Below, piece by piece: positions 17,903 through 28,137 of a DNA stretch of 63,091 nucleotides. The translations under genes were made by a program, and so were the position numbers. This DNA is from Candidatus Gastranaerophilales bacterium (GTDB taxonomy: Bacteria; Cyanobacteriota; Vampirovibrionia; Gastranaerophilales; Gastranaerophilaceae). The first letter of the stretch is position 1. The number at the start of each line of letters is the position of its first letter. The stretch spans positions 1 through 63,091 of the forward strand of contig CALVAN010000011.1 in assembly GCA_944325555.1 (NCBI GenBank), written 5' to 3'. The notes beneath the pieces were generated by a model, which was not told where the DNA came from, did not search any database, and saw only the letters and a list, made by a program, of their open reading frames with translations.

Positions 17903-19254
17903 ATAATTAGTATTTCATCTTTTTCAATAAACGGAATAAATGCGGGTTGAATAATTTCTCCCGGTAATAAAAGAGGAATTCCCGGCGGATATTTAATAAT
18001 ACATTCCCCGCATACTTGTCCTGCTGATTTATTCTTCTGTATGAGCTTTTTGGGCTTATTGTGTGCAGTTCTGGGCGTAAACTGCATATTAGGTGCTATT
18101 TGATGAAGATAAAAGCTGTTTGTGAGACTGCTGCTTATGTCAGCCTCATTTAAAATAGCTTTTAATGCATCCAATAAATGTTTTAGAGCGTTTGAAGTTG
18201 TTCCTATACCTGTAATAAAAAGCATTGCTTTTTCTGTTGAATATTCTTCTTCAATGTTAAATTTCTTGTTAAGTATTTCTGCAATATTATCCGCATTGTA
18301 AGCTGAAAATTTCAGCAGTATTTTTGTCGGGTCATTATTGTCCGAATATGCGTCAATTCCGTGCGGTAAAGACATTTTGAAATGTTTAATGTATTTCAAA
18401 AGGCTTGATATATGGTTCTTGCCCTTGCTTGAATACAGATAATTTACTGTAGCTTCTATATCAGCCATTAGAGGGTATGATGGCGAGGTCGTGTTAATCA
18501 AATTTAAGGCTGCCTGAACGTTTTGCGGCAAAATATCGCTTGATTTTGATATATGAAGTAAAGCCGAAGGATTTATGCCGCCTGCTGTTTTGTGCAAAGA
18601 TTGGATACTTATATCAGCACCGAGTTGTATAGCAGGTTTTGATTTAAAAGGTCCAAAGTTGAGTAATGCTCCGTGAGCCTCGTCAACAATAAGTATTACA
18701 TTATGTTTTTTGCAAACTTCCGATATTTCTGAAATATTACTGAATATTCCCTCATAGGTCGGACTTGTTATTATAAGAGCTTTTATATCTTTGTTGTGTT
18801 TTAAGTATAACTCTATATCTGCAGCCTTAACACCTTTATATATGCCCCAATGAGGATCATAAGCAGGAGTAAACCATACAGGAACAGCCCCCGTCAGTAC
18901 CAGGCCGTTATAAACGGAGATATGGCAATTTCTTGCAACAAGAACTTTGTCATTATCCTTTAGTACTGTGAGCATAGCTGCAATAATTCCTGATGTTGAG
19001 CCGTTTATCAGCATAAATGATGCTTTTGATTGGTAAATTTCGGAAATATGTTTCAGAAGAGATTTGATGGTATTTTGGGGCGCCCTGAGATTGTCAAACC
19101 CTTCTATTTCGGAAAAATCAGACTTAAAATACTCAGTTCCAAGTATTTGTTCAGCTTTAGGTATGACAAAATTCCCCTGTGCATGTGACGGAGTTGTAAA
19201 CAGCAAGCTGTTTGGTTTTTTATAATAATCCTTAATCTTTTTTATAAGACTCAT
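17899..19254 (-). CDS. Orn/Lys/Arg decarboxylase-family PLP enzyme
   Basis: 451 residues, a short form of the group III basic amino acid decarboxylases (Bacillus SpeA/YaaO type, about 480). The PLP-fold motifs are intact: FTTPSHAQG near the N-terminus, INGSTSGIIA, ARNCHISVYNGL, SPTYEGI, VDEAHGALLNF, and SIQSLHKTAGG holding the PLP lysine. The C-terminal domain has YPPGIPLLLPGE. Probably makes a polyamine precursor (agmatine or cadaverine), substrate undetermined. No Shine-Dalgarno sequence is seen before the ATG. It is divergent from ligA. Confidence 0.88.
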   Translation of the reverse strand: MSLIKKIKDYYKKPNSLLFTTPSHAQGNFVIPKAEQILGTEYFKSDFSEIEGFDNLRAPQNTIKSLLKHISEIYQSKASFMLINGSTSGIIAAMLTVLKDNDKVLVARNCHISVYNGLVLTGAVPVWFTPAYDPHWGIYKGVKAADIELYLKHNKDIKALIITSPTYEGIFSNISEISEVCKKHNVILIVDEAHGALLNFGPFKSKPAIQLGADISIQSLHKTAGGINPSALLHISKSSDILPQNVQAALNLINTTSPSYPLMADIEATVNYLYSSKGKNHISSLLKYIKHFKMSLPHGIDAYSDNNDPTKILLKFSAYNADNIAEILNKKFNIEEEYSTEKAMLFITGIGTTSNALKHLLDALKAILNEADISSSLTNSFYLHQIAPNMQFTPRTAHNKPKKLIQKNKSAGQVCGECIIKYPPGIPLLLPGEIIQPAFIPFIEKDEILII

Positions 19255-19277
19255 ATTAGATTTAATTTTTGTTGTAA

Positions 19278-21311
<2,034 letters not shown>

Positions 21312-21312
21312 T

Positions 21313-21726
21313 ATGAATAAAAAATTTAATGTAATAAAAATAAATGGTTTTAAAGGAATAATTCTCGCAATATTTTGTGTAGGCTGTTTAATATCAGGAT
21401 TTTTAATTTTTCCGGGGTGGGTATGCATGCACATATGGAATTACTTTGCAGGCTTCTTTATGCAAGCTCCGCTGATGAGTTTGCTGCACGGAATAATGTT
21501 GTGGTGTATAGTAGCTCTCTCTATTTACGCAATTAATAAAGGAGATTTTGCTATTTCATTCGGTACTGCTGCAACGATATCTCCTAATGAGGAAAGAATC
21601 AGAGAAGTGTTTAAAAAAATCAATGAACACAATGCTAAAAATATCTCTATTGCTCAAAAACACCTTGATGATGCTGAAATTGAAGACAAGCAGCAAAATG
21701 AACAGGATGACAAATTACTTAAATAA
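21313..21726 (+). CDS. Small membrane protein
   Basis: 137 residues from the ATG one base after the ligA stop; an upstream TTG inside ligA is a less likely start. Two hydrophobic helices at about 15-35 and 45-73 (IILAIFCVGCLISGFLIF; SLLHGIMLWCIVALSIYAI) are followed by a soluble, charged tail with FKKINEHNAKN and a D/Q/E-rich end. No family recognised. No clear ribosome binding site: probably coupled to ligA translation. Confidence 0.72.
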   Translation: MNKKFNVIKINGFKGIILAIFCVGCLISGFLIFPGWVCMHIWNYFAGFFMQAPLMSLLHGIMLWCIVALSIYAINKGDFAISFGTAATISPNEERIREVFKKINEHNAKNISIAQKHLDDAEIEDKQQNEQDDKLLK

Positions 21727-21767
21727 GGAACTTTTTTTAGTCTTATATCGTCATGTTTATATGTCAA

Positions 21768-21799
21768 AACCCCTGTATATATAAAATACACAAGGGGTT
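21768..21799 (+). terminator. Hairpin after the ligA unit, possible terminator
   Basis: AACCCC with GGGGTT closing an inner TGTAT/ATACA stem. No long T-run follows on the forward strand, so termination is likely but not certain. Confidence 0.45.
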
Positions 21800-21825
21800 C
21801 TGGCAAAAATCTTTTTGGCCAATTA

Positions 21826-21921
21826 CTATTGTTTAGCTGCTCTCTTTTCCATAATTTCGGGAATTGTGATTAAGCTTAAATACATCAAACCGCCAAATGC
21901 TACTAAAGTTAAAATTTCCAT
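21826..21921 (-). CDS. 31-residue single-helix membrane peptide
   Basis: The small open frame starts ATG GAA ATT TTA ACT and encodes a peptide with one hydrophobic helix (ILTLVAFGGLMYLSLITI) followed by a positively charged end (MEKRAAKQ). A strong ribosome binding site (GTAGGTGG, 4 nt spacing) supports it. It has the format of small respiratory or photosystem-type subunits, or of a type I toxin, but I do not recognise the family. It lies alone in a 340-bp gap between rightward genes. Confidence 0.6.
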   Translation of the reverse strand: MEILTLVAFGGLMYLSLITIPEIMEKRAAKQ

Positions 21922-22068
21922 GATGCCACCTACTTATTCTGTTTAACTACAACATTTAACTATTACATGTATATAATTCCCATTTTTCAGAATTTATAAC
22001 ATGTTTTTGGTGTATTTTTGGAAAATTGTAATAAAACTTTACATTTGTTATGGTAATATGAGGATTGT

Positions 22069-22410
22069 ATGAATAAGAAACTAATAAATATGCTGTTTTC
22101 AGATATGTGCTGCTCTGACTGTAAGGCAGACTTTACAGAGGATTCAGTATTTATTTTGAGAAAAGAAAAAAATCTTTGTGTAATACAGATAATTTGTCAA
22201 AACTGTGGAAAGTCGTTCGGAATTGCAATTTTAGGCGATTGCGACGAAAAAGAAGCATTAAAACACAGTGAAACAGATTTAGCATTGCAAGTTCAAGATG
22301 GACCTGATGCTATTTGCTATGATGATGTTATTGATGCCCACAATTTTTTTAAAAACCTTGATGAAAGCTGGGAAAAGTATATTCCTGAAAATCTAAAAAA
22401 GAATCTATAA
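22069..22410 (+). CDS. Small cysteine-pair protein, possible zinc ribbon
   Basis: 113 residues. CCSDC at 14-18 and CQNC at 43-46 form two cysteine knuckles about 25 residues apart, as in zinc ribbons; the rest is acidic and ends in a helix (DAHNFFKNLDESWEKYI). GAGG lies 5 nt before the ATG. No family is recognised. Its 3' end overlaps engB by 6 bp on the opposite strand. Confidence 0.72.
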   Translation: MNKKLINMLFSDMCCSDCKADFTEDSVFILRKEKNLCVIQIICQNCGKSFGIAILGDCDEKEALKHSETDLALQVQDGPDAICYDDVIDAHNFFKNLDESWEKYIPENLKKNL

Positions 22411-22977
22411 AATCGTATTTTCCATATAATCAAGTATTTTGTCATTATATCGTTTGTTTACCGTAGAAAACGGGAACACTTCTCTTTGGGTTATCTTTTT
22501 AAGCTCATTAATTTTGGCCTGAATGCGGGATTTTGCCGTTAAGTCGATTTTGGTAGCAATTACAATGGAGTTCAATCCATTGTATTCTAACCATTCCTGC
22601 ATTTGCAGGTCATTTTTTTGTATTTCATGCCTTGAGTCAATAAATTGAACCAACAGTTTTAGTGTATCTCTTTTCAACAAATATTCTTCGAGATTTTTTT
22701 GCCATTGATTTTGCATTTCTTTAGAAACTTTAGCATAGCCGTAACCCGGCAAATCAGCAATGATGAACTTATCGTTTATGTTGAAAAGATTGATTAGTCT
22801 TGTTTTACCCGGCTTATTACTGGTTTTTGCAAGTTTTGAATTGTTGCAAATAGTGTTTATAAATGATGATTTCCCCACATTTGAGCGCCCAAGTAGCGCA
22901 ATTTCCGGAAGGTTATAATTTGGACATTGTGAGAGATTTTGTGCGCTCGTGAGAAATTTTGCCTGTGTTATTATCAT
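22405..22977 (-). CDS. engB: Ribosome biogenesis GTP-binding protein EngB (YsxC/YihA)
   Basis: 190 residues, the normal size. G1 is GRSNVGKSSF (31-40), G2 area KPGKTR, G3 DLPGYGYAKV, G4 TKID, G5 near FSTV. EngB is an essential GTPase in 50S assembly. An upstream small open frame on the same strand overlaps its first 65 bases. Only a weak GGT precedes the ATG, so coupling to that frame is likely. Confidence 0.96.
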   Translation of the reverse strand: MIITQAKFLTSAQNLSQCPNYNLPEIALLGRSNVGKSSFINTICNNSKLAKTSNKPGKTRLINLFNINDKFIIADLPGYGYAKVSKEMQNQWQKNLEEYLLKRDTLKLLVQFIDSRHEIQKNDLQMQEWLEYNGLNSIVIATKIDLTAKSRIQAKINELKKITQREVFPFSTVNKRYNDKILDYMENTIL

Positions 22978-23212
22978 TTTTACCGCTTAATATCTTTTTT
23001 TTGTACAATACAGCAGAAAGAAGATTGTATGCACCCGGGCTGTTATATACGTTAATTTGTGCTGATTCATCAGACAAATTGAACTGTATTTTATTTTGCA
23101 CCTCCACACCGTCGGCTTCAACATGACAAATTTGTATTATTCGATCACGAATAATACTCAACGGTTCAGCCATAAAAGTTTCAAAAGTTTGAAAAATATT
23201 AATCTTCTTCAT
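22913..23212 (-). CDS. Short hypothetical protein overlapping engB
   Basis: 99 residues from ATG at 23212 (MKKINIFQTFETFMAEPL); a start 36 nt upstream is possible. The first 75 residues read like a real compact domain (ICHVEADGVEVQNKIQFNLSD), the last 20 run over engB in another frame and are low in information. No ribosome binding site is evident. It may serve mainly to couple engB translation. Moderate support only. Confidence 0.5.
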   Translation of the reverse strand: MKKINIFQTFETFMAEPLSIIRDRIIQICHVEADGVEVQNKIQFNLSDESAQINVYNSPGAYNLLSAVLYKKKILSGKNDNNTGKISHERTKSLTMSKL

Positions 23213-23332
23213 CACGCTTATATTAACAAACAAGCATGTGAAATTCAAATTTAAAAACGTATTTATAAAGGATTGGTAAACATTTTAAGGTATTTTTTTA
23301 CATTCCCGTAACAAGAAATGCATTCCCTGTAA

Positions 23333-23638
23333 TTATGCATTCAAGTTCAACTGGAAGTCGTTCTTAACGTTAGTATCCAAGATTTTCTGCATGCTTTCCA
23401 ATTCGGATGCTGCAGCTTTTTGTTGTGTTTCCAAGTTTTTCTGTTGCAATTCAAGGTAAGAATCCATAGCTTGCAACTGTTGAACTCTGGGGTCGCTTTC
23501 CCAGTCAACGTTTGATAACTGCATTGTCTGATAAGCAATCTGCTGTCTTTTGTTGCTTATAGAAGTGATGCTGTACTCTAAGTTGCTTTTGTACAACGTC
23601 AAAGACAATAATCTTGTGTTAATAGCCCCTATAGTCAT
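23333..23638 (-). CDS. Short member of the helix-capped 'MGMA-SQAR' protein family
   Basis: 101 residues: an N-terminal helix (INTRLLSLTLYKSNLEYSI), the link WESDPRVQQLQAMDSYLELQ, then a coiled coil ending LDTNVKNDF. This is the plan of the 107-aa protein at 53042-53365 (same EY after the first helix, DPxVxxL, and [LD]xxN[IV] x x x F at the end), and equals the two conserved ends of the 325- and 336-aa proteins at 49344 and 50592 without their central domain. AAGGAGAG precedes the ATG. No signal peptide. Function unknown. Confidence 0.75.
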   Translation of the reverse strand: MTIGAINTRLLSLTLYKSNLEYSITSISNKRQQIAYQTMQLSNVDWESDPRVQQLQAMDSYLELQQKNLETQQKAAASELESMQKILDTNVKNDFQLNLNA

Positions 23639-23828
23639 TTTGCTCTCCTTAAAACTTAGTCTAGGTACGGTGGTAAATAGTTAAATGGTATTTATTAGGT
23701 ATTTTGTGATAAACTCTTTTGGTTTATCTTTTTTCTCTCTGTATATATATAAAAAAAAACTGTTATAGAAAATTGCTATATTTGTTATATATTGCTTAAC
23801 ATTTGTTTACAATTGTTATATACGCACT

Positions 23829-23866
23829 AAAAAGCAGGCCTGACGTATGATTTAGACCTGCTTTGC
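23829..23866 (-). terminator. Terminator of the lspA-pseudouridine synthase operon
   Basis: AAAGCAGG with CCTGCTTT and an 18-nt loop; six U residues follow on the leftward strand. It begins 25 bases beyond the last stop codon of that operon. Confidence 0.75.
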
Positions 23867-23890
23867 AATATATGAGTATATACTTTTTAT

Positions 23891-24253
23891 CTATTTGTTT
23901 TTTAATGCGGATTCCAGTGCAGCCTCTAAGGTTGCTATTTTTGCTTCAAGTGCTGCTATTTTAGCTTTATCAGAATCCTTTTCTATTGATATATTCTCAT
24001 GTCTTTTTTGATATGCGTCAACCAGTGCGGATACTTTTGTCTTTAAAAATGCACATAAAGAATAACCGGCTATGTGAGATATAACAAATATTAAAACAGC
24101 AAGATATATAAGTTTTGTTGTGTACATTTTTTGCATTAGCGGACAAAAATAAGTAACAACTGCATTCTTATTGAAGAATATAAAGGCAACAAAACCTATC
24201 AAAACTATTGTTTCTATTAATAAATATATATATTTTTCTACGGTTTTATTCAT
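23891..24253 (-). CDS. Small membrane protein with C-terminal coiled coil
   Basis: 120 residues. Two hydrophobic helices (about 9-28 and 47-72) lead into a heptad-rich tail (KAKIAALEAKIATLEAALES), the plan of LapA-domain-like proteins. AGGAG lies 7 nt before the ATG, which overlaps the stop of the pseudouridine synthase gene by 4 bp. Last gene of the operon. Function unknown. Confidence 0.78.
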   Translation of the reverse strand: MNKTVEKYIYLLIETIVLIGFVAFIFFNKNAVVTYFCPLMQKMYTTKLIYLAVLIFVISHIAGYSLCAFLKTKVSALVDAYQKRHENISIEKDSDKAKIAALEAKIATLEAALESALKNK

Positions 24254-25176
24254 TTCTTACTCCTTAAATAGTTTAATGTTCTTATTATATCATCATCAAA
24301 ATCGATTGTTATTTTGTGTTCTTTGTTATCATCAGGGGATATAAATTTGAGAGAATATGCCTCAAGTACTTGTTCTCCGGTCTTAACAGGAATACGCTGT
24401 GCACCGTATAGTGTGTCATTAACAACAGGATGATTTATATGCGACATATGCACTCTTATTTGATGTGTTCTGCCTGTTTCAAGCAGTATATCAACGAAGG
24501 TAAAGCCATTAAATCTTTCTATAACGGAATAATGAGTGACAGAAGGCTTTCCATCTGCAACTACAGCCATTTTTTCCGGTCTTTTAGGATGTCTGCCCAA
24601 CGGAGCATCAATAGTTCCGGAATCGTTTTCTAACACGCCGCAAACTACTGCATAGTATTTTTTTTCTATTGAACGGTTTTGCATTTGATTTTTCAGGTGT
24701 TCATAAGCGTCATTATCTTTTGCAATCATCAGCAAACCCGAGGTATTTCTGTCAAGCCTGTGAACAATCCCCGGACGCAATATCCCGTTGCAATCCGATA
24801 ATTTTCCTTTTGTGTAATAAAGCAGTGCATTAACAAGAGTATTTGTCTTCTCTGTAGAGGTAGGGTGGGTTAACATTCCCGAAGGCTTGTTGACGACAAG
24901 CATCCTGTCATCTTCATATAATATTGGAATTGGTATATCTTCAGGCTCAATACTCTCTGTAAGAACGCTATCAAAGCAGGTTGATACAATATCATCAGTT
25001 TTAAGAATATAAGATGATTTTACAGCTGCATTATTTACGAATACATTGCCTGATTTTATTTGTTTTTGCACATAAGAGCGAGATATATCCGGATAAAGAT
25101 TTGCAAGGAAAGTATCCAATCTGATATTGGCGTCTTCTTGTTCTATGATAAATGTCTCAGTCTTTTTTTCGCTCAT
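24250..25176 (-). CDS. RluA/RluD-family pseudouridine synthase
   Basis: 308 residues from ATG at 25176 (MSEKKTETF); a start 39 nt upstream is inside lspA and unlikely. An S4 RNA-binding domain (RLDTFLANLYPDISRSYVQKQI) is followed by the catalytic domain with VNKPSGMLTHP, HRLDRNTSGLL holding the catalytic Asp, KKYYAVVCG and LLETGRTHQIRVHM. These enzymes isomerise uridines in 23S rRNA; RluD-type (positions 1911/1915/1917) is likely but unproven. It overlaps lspA by 20 bp, a conserved neighbourhood. Confidence 0.94.
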   Translation of the reverse strand: MSEKKTETFIIEQEDANIRLDTFLANLYPDISRSYVQKQIKSGNVFVNNAAVKSSYILKTDDIVSTCFDSVLTESIEPEDIPIPILYEDDRMLVVNKPSGMLTHPTSTEKTNTLVNALLYYTKGKLSDCNGILRPGIVHRLDRNTSGLLMIAKDNDAYEHLKNQMQNRSIEKKYYAVVCGVLENDSGTIDAPLGRHPKRPEKMAVVADGKPSVTHYSVIERFNGFTFVDILLETGRTHQIRVHMSHINHPVVNDTLYGAQRIPVKTGEQVLEAYSLKFISPDDNKEHKITIDFDDDIIRTLNYLRSKK

Positions 25177-25624
25177 TATTAAAAAGTATATTACAAATAA
25201 GAATAAACGCTCCAATGCTTATATAAATATCAGAAGTATTAAAAATAGGGAAGGCAACGAAAGTAAGCCTTATATAGTCTGTTACGTATCCGTCAACAAT
25301 TCTTTCTATTAAGTTGCAGATTATCCCGGCACAGAGCATTGCAGAGAAAAACAAATCAAAATTAGAAAAATCTTTTATGCTCCTAAATATATAATATAAA
25401 GTTGCAACAAGGATTAACACTGACACACATATAAGAAAAGATGTGTGAGTATGGAACAAACTGAAAGCCGCACCGTAATTTTTAATAAAATCGACTTTAA
25501 AGAGAATCATGTCGGTATTATTAAAATTATTCACCAAGACGGTTCTCACAAAAAAGGAAAACAAAGACAATATAAATGCTATTATTATAAAGCAAGATAT
25601 TTTTTTGTTTTCATTGCTATTCAT
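25157..25624 (-). CDS. lspA: Lipoprotein signal peptidase
   Basis: 155 residues with four hydrophobic helices. Conserved boxes are present: NYGAAFSLF, then NLIERIVDGYVTDYIRL and FPIFNTSDIYISIG, with the catalytic Asp pair in VTDY and TSDI. It cleaves prolipoproteins in the inner membrane. Its ATG directly follows the stop codon of the exported protein at 25625, so the genes are co-transcribed. Confidence 0.95.
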   Translation of the reverse strand: MNSNENKKISCFIIIAFILSLFSFFVRTVLVNNFNNTDMILFKVDFIKNYGAAFSLFHTHTSFLICVSVLILVATLYYIFRSIKDFSNFDLFFSAMLCAGIICNLIERIVDGYVTDYIRLTFVAFPIFNTSDIYISIGAFILICNILFNNERKKD

Positions 25625-26569
25625 TTACTTTTTACTTTCATCAGGCTTGTTTTGCACGGTTTTAGGGTCCAAGGAATTAATAACAAATCCGTCAGCCTTT
25701 TGCTCAAGAACATTAACACGGCTTGATAAAAACGCCAAACCGACTATATTGACGTTTATGTTTTCATTCTTAATATCGGCTTTGACTATACCGATAGAAG
25801 CTGTTGCATTTTCATTTTTGTTATCTTTATTGCTGTGCAGTATTCTTTCCTGAATGCCTGTTGATTTTAGACCTCTAAAGGTTTCGGGTATTTTTTCTCC
25901 CGGATATGAAATAGGCTCACTGTCAATTGAAATAAGCGCTTTATACTTGACCGGCAAATTCATTTTCAGCACGGCAGTATATTCTTCACCAGGAGCAACT
26001 ATGGAGGGGGCATCCAGAAGCATCGGAACATATTTTGCCAAGCCATATCGTATAGCAGTTTTTTCATTAATAATAAAATCAGAGGTTATTCTCCACTCAT
26101 TTGAAAAACGTCTTAGATAGTATATGTTAGTTGATTCCGCATCAATACTGCCTCTGCCTTTTATATACTGTATGTTAGAGTCCATACTTGCGTATAATTT
26201 TTCTCTGGTAATTACCGTTGCATTATCAACATCAACATCAATGGAAACGACCTTTATATCGTATTTCATATCAGGATAGTTTTTTATAACCGCCTCTGCA
26301 AGTACTTTTAATTTATCTTTCCCATATCCGTCAGAACTTTTATATGTTTGGTCATAGACGCTTAAAAATTTATCTAAATCTTTTGCATTAAGATATTTCT
26401 GATAATTTTTAAACATATCCTTCATTTGAACCTGAGGATCTGTATCAAGTCTTTTATGAAAACCAATTTGAGTTATATCAATATTATTCGTCTTATTAGC
26501 GTTTGTATCTGCAAATACAGGTGTAACTGCAGTAAGAAACAGCGCAAATATTACAAAGATTTTTTTCAT
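25625..26569 (-). CDS. Exported hypothetical protein with NTF2-like region
   Basis: 314 residues. A signal peptide is clear (MKKIFVIFALFLTAVTPVFA, cleavage after FADT likely near residue 20). Residues about 45-165 (MFKNYQKYLNAKDLDKFLSVYD ... YYLRRFSNEWRITSDFII) fit the NTF2/SnoaL-like fold seen in DUF4440-type proteins. The rest is a beta-rich domain and a lysine-rich tail. Periplasmic, function unknown. First gene of the operon with lspA. Confidence 0.8.
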   Translation of the reverse strand: MKKIFVIFALFLTAVTPVFADTNANKTNNIDITQIGFHKRLDTDPQVQMKDMFKNYQKYLNAKDLDKFLSVYDQTYKSSDGYGKDKLKVLAEAVIKNYPDMKYDIKVVSIDVDVDNATVITREKLYASMDSNIQYIKGRGSIDAESTNIYYLRRFSNEWRITSDFIINEKTAIRYGLAKYVPMLLDAPSIVAPGEEYTAVLKMNLPVKYKALISIDSEPISYPGEKIPETFRGLKSTGIQERILHSNKDNKNENATASIGIVKADIKNENINVNIVGLAFLSSRVNVLEQKADGFVINSLDPKTVQNKPDESKK

Positions 26570-26671
26570 TTTAACCTCTCTCTATACTCTTGCAATATTA
26601 TAACAAAAATTAATTACAGTATAAAATTACTTAATAGTATTTTTTTGTTAAAATGATACTGAGGTAAAACT

Positions 26672-27445
26672 ATGCTACTAACATTAGATATTGGAAACAC
26701 ATCAACAACAATAGGTTTATTTGACGGTGCCAACCTTCTTGAAACCTGGACTATAGCGTCGGAAAAACACCGTTCCGAGGATGAAATCGGAATTTTGTTG
26801 TTAAATCTTTTAAGAATACACAATTATGAGCACGCTGTTGATTCCGCTTGTTTGTGTAGTGTAGTTGTCTGCCTTACTGAAAGGTATAGAAATGCTCTTA
26901 AGCGTTATCTTGGCATCGAACCGTTTGTGGTATCAAATAAGACAACAAACATGCTCAAATACTCTGTGGATTATCCTGAAGAACTAGGGGCAGACCGTAT
27001 TGTTAATGCATTTGCCGCATATTCTTTGTATCACAAAACCTGTATAGTCGTTGATATGGGTACGGCCACATCTTTTGATATTGTAAAATCCAACGGAGAG
27101 TTTATAGGGGGGATAATCTGTGCCGGCATGAAAATACAGGCTGAGAGTCTTAAAAAATTCACTTCAAAGCTGCCGTTAATCAAAATTGAAGCACCAAATA
27201 ACGCAATCGGCAGAAATACAATTGATGCGATGCTGTCGGGGATAGTCAGAGGTCATGCCTGCATGATAGACGGGCTGATAAAAGAATGCGAACTGGAATT
27301 GGGCGAACGTGCTGTTGTAATAGCAACAGGCGGCTACTCTGATATTGTGGCACAGTATATGCAACGCAAATTTGATTATATAAGCCCTAATATAACTTTA
27401 GAAGGTCTTAAAATCGTATATGATGCACACGTACTCAAGGTTTAA
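26672..27445 (+). CDS. coaX: Type III pantothenate kinase
   Basis: 257 residues. The ASKHA-fold motifs are intact: LTLDIGNTSTTIGLF at the N-terminus, PEELGADRIVNAFAAY, VVDMGTATSFDIV, GGIICAGMKIQAESL and ATGGYSD. It phosphorylates pantothenate, the first step from pantothenate to CoA, and follows in pathway order from panB and panC. GAGG lies about 7 nt before the ATG. Divergent from the lspA operon, single gene. Confidence 0.96.
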   Translation: MLLTLDIGNTSTTIGLFDGANLLETWTIASEKHRSEDEIGILLLNLLRIHNYEHAVDSACLCSVVVCLTERYRNALKRYLGIEPFVVSNKTTNMLKYSVDYPEELGADRIVNAFAAYSLYHKTCIVVDMGTATSFDIVKSNGEFIGGIICAGMKIQAESLKKFTSKLPLIKIEAPNNAIGRNTIDAMLSGIVRGHACMIDGLIKECELELGERAVVIATGGYSDIVAQYMQRKFDYISPNITLEGLKIVYDAHVLKV

Positions 27446-27495
27446 CAAAATTTCATACATTAAGCCGAGTAAAAGTTATAAAAAATAAGTTAAAG

Positions 27496-27501
27496 TATAA
27501 T
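27496..27501 (+). promoter_or_regulatory. TATAAT -10 box for the gene at 27546
   Basis: A perfect TATAAT with start expected near 27508, giving a leader of about 38 nt that includes the GGGAG ribosome binding site. No good -35 box is seen. Confidence 0.5.
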
Positions 27502-27545
27502 TGTGGGTAACTTTTGTGTATTTTCTTAAAGATGGGAGTATTAAC

Positions 27546-27800
27546 ATGTTTTCATCTGTAACTGCTATCACCGATTTGTATGTGCCTCAAACAAACGGAG
27601 AAATTTCACCTTCTATAATGCAAAACTGGACGCTACAGGCTATAGAATGCTATGAAATAGCTTCTGATTGCAGCAAATGTTCATTGCACAGGGGCAATTA
27701 TAACTATTCTTTTGTGTGTCAAATGCCCAAAATAGTTAAAGCACTTTTACAAACTTACGGTGAACCTAACAACGAATACAAAAAAATTTCTAACTTTTAA
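27546..27800 (+). CDS. Small cysteine-containing hypothetical protein
   Basis: 84 residues from the ATG preceded by GGGAG; the frame is open further upstream through the promoter, so that extension is rejected. Four cysteines cluster in the middle (IECYEIASDCSKCSLH ... FVCQMP), suggesting a metal site. No family recognised. It overlaps the convergent gene at 27797 by 4 bp. Confidence 0.68.
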   Translation: MFSSVTAITDLYVPQTNGEISPSIMQNWTLQAIECYEIASDCSKCSLHRGNYNYSFVCQMPKIVKALLQTYGEPNNEYKKISNF

Positions 27801-28126
27801 AACTTTTCTATAAAGAATTTTGTTGCATCCTCTATTGTATCCGGTGTTGTCAGATTCTTTGTCACATCTACGTATGACGATGTGTCGTCCAATATTTCTT
27901 GTTCTTTAAAACGTTTGTATGTTCTTAAAGCGAAATATAAAATTAGACAAGAGCCGCCCACAAGTGCCATAGCGAACGCAAATTTTTTGAGTACATGTTT
28001 TATCTCACTTTTTGTTTGCTGAGTTTGTACTGTTTGAGTCTCTTCTGTAACAGCTTTAACCGGCAAGAAGGAGAATGCGCACATTATTATCAATATTACT
28101 GTTGCAAGCAGGTTTTTTTTACACAT
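27797..28126 (-). CDS. Small exported or membrane protein downstream of rng
   Basis: 109 residues: an N-terminal hydrophobic segment that could be a signal peptide (NLLATVILIIMCAFSFLPVKA), a T/Q-rich link, a second membrane helix at about 50-68 (FAFAMALVGGSCLILYFAL), and a short cytoplasmic-type basic stretch. AAGGAGAG overlaps the rng stop codon and lies 6 nt before the ATG, so it is the last gene of the rng operon. Function unknown. Confidence 0.75.
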   Translation of the reverse strand: MCKKNLLATVILIIMCAFSFLPVKAVTEETQTVQTQQTKSEIKHVLKKFAFAMALVGGSCLILYFALRTYKRFKEQEILDDTSSYVDVTKNLTTPDTIEDATKFFIEKF

Positions 28127-28137
28127 TACAACTCTCC

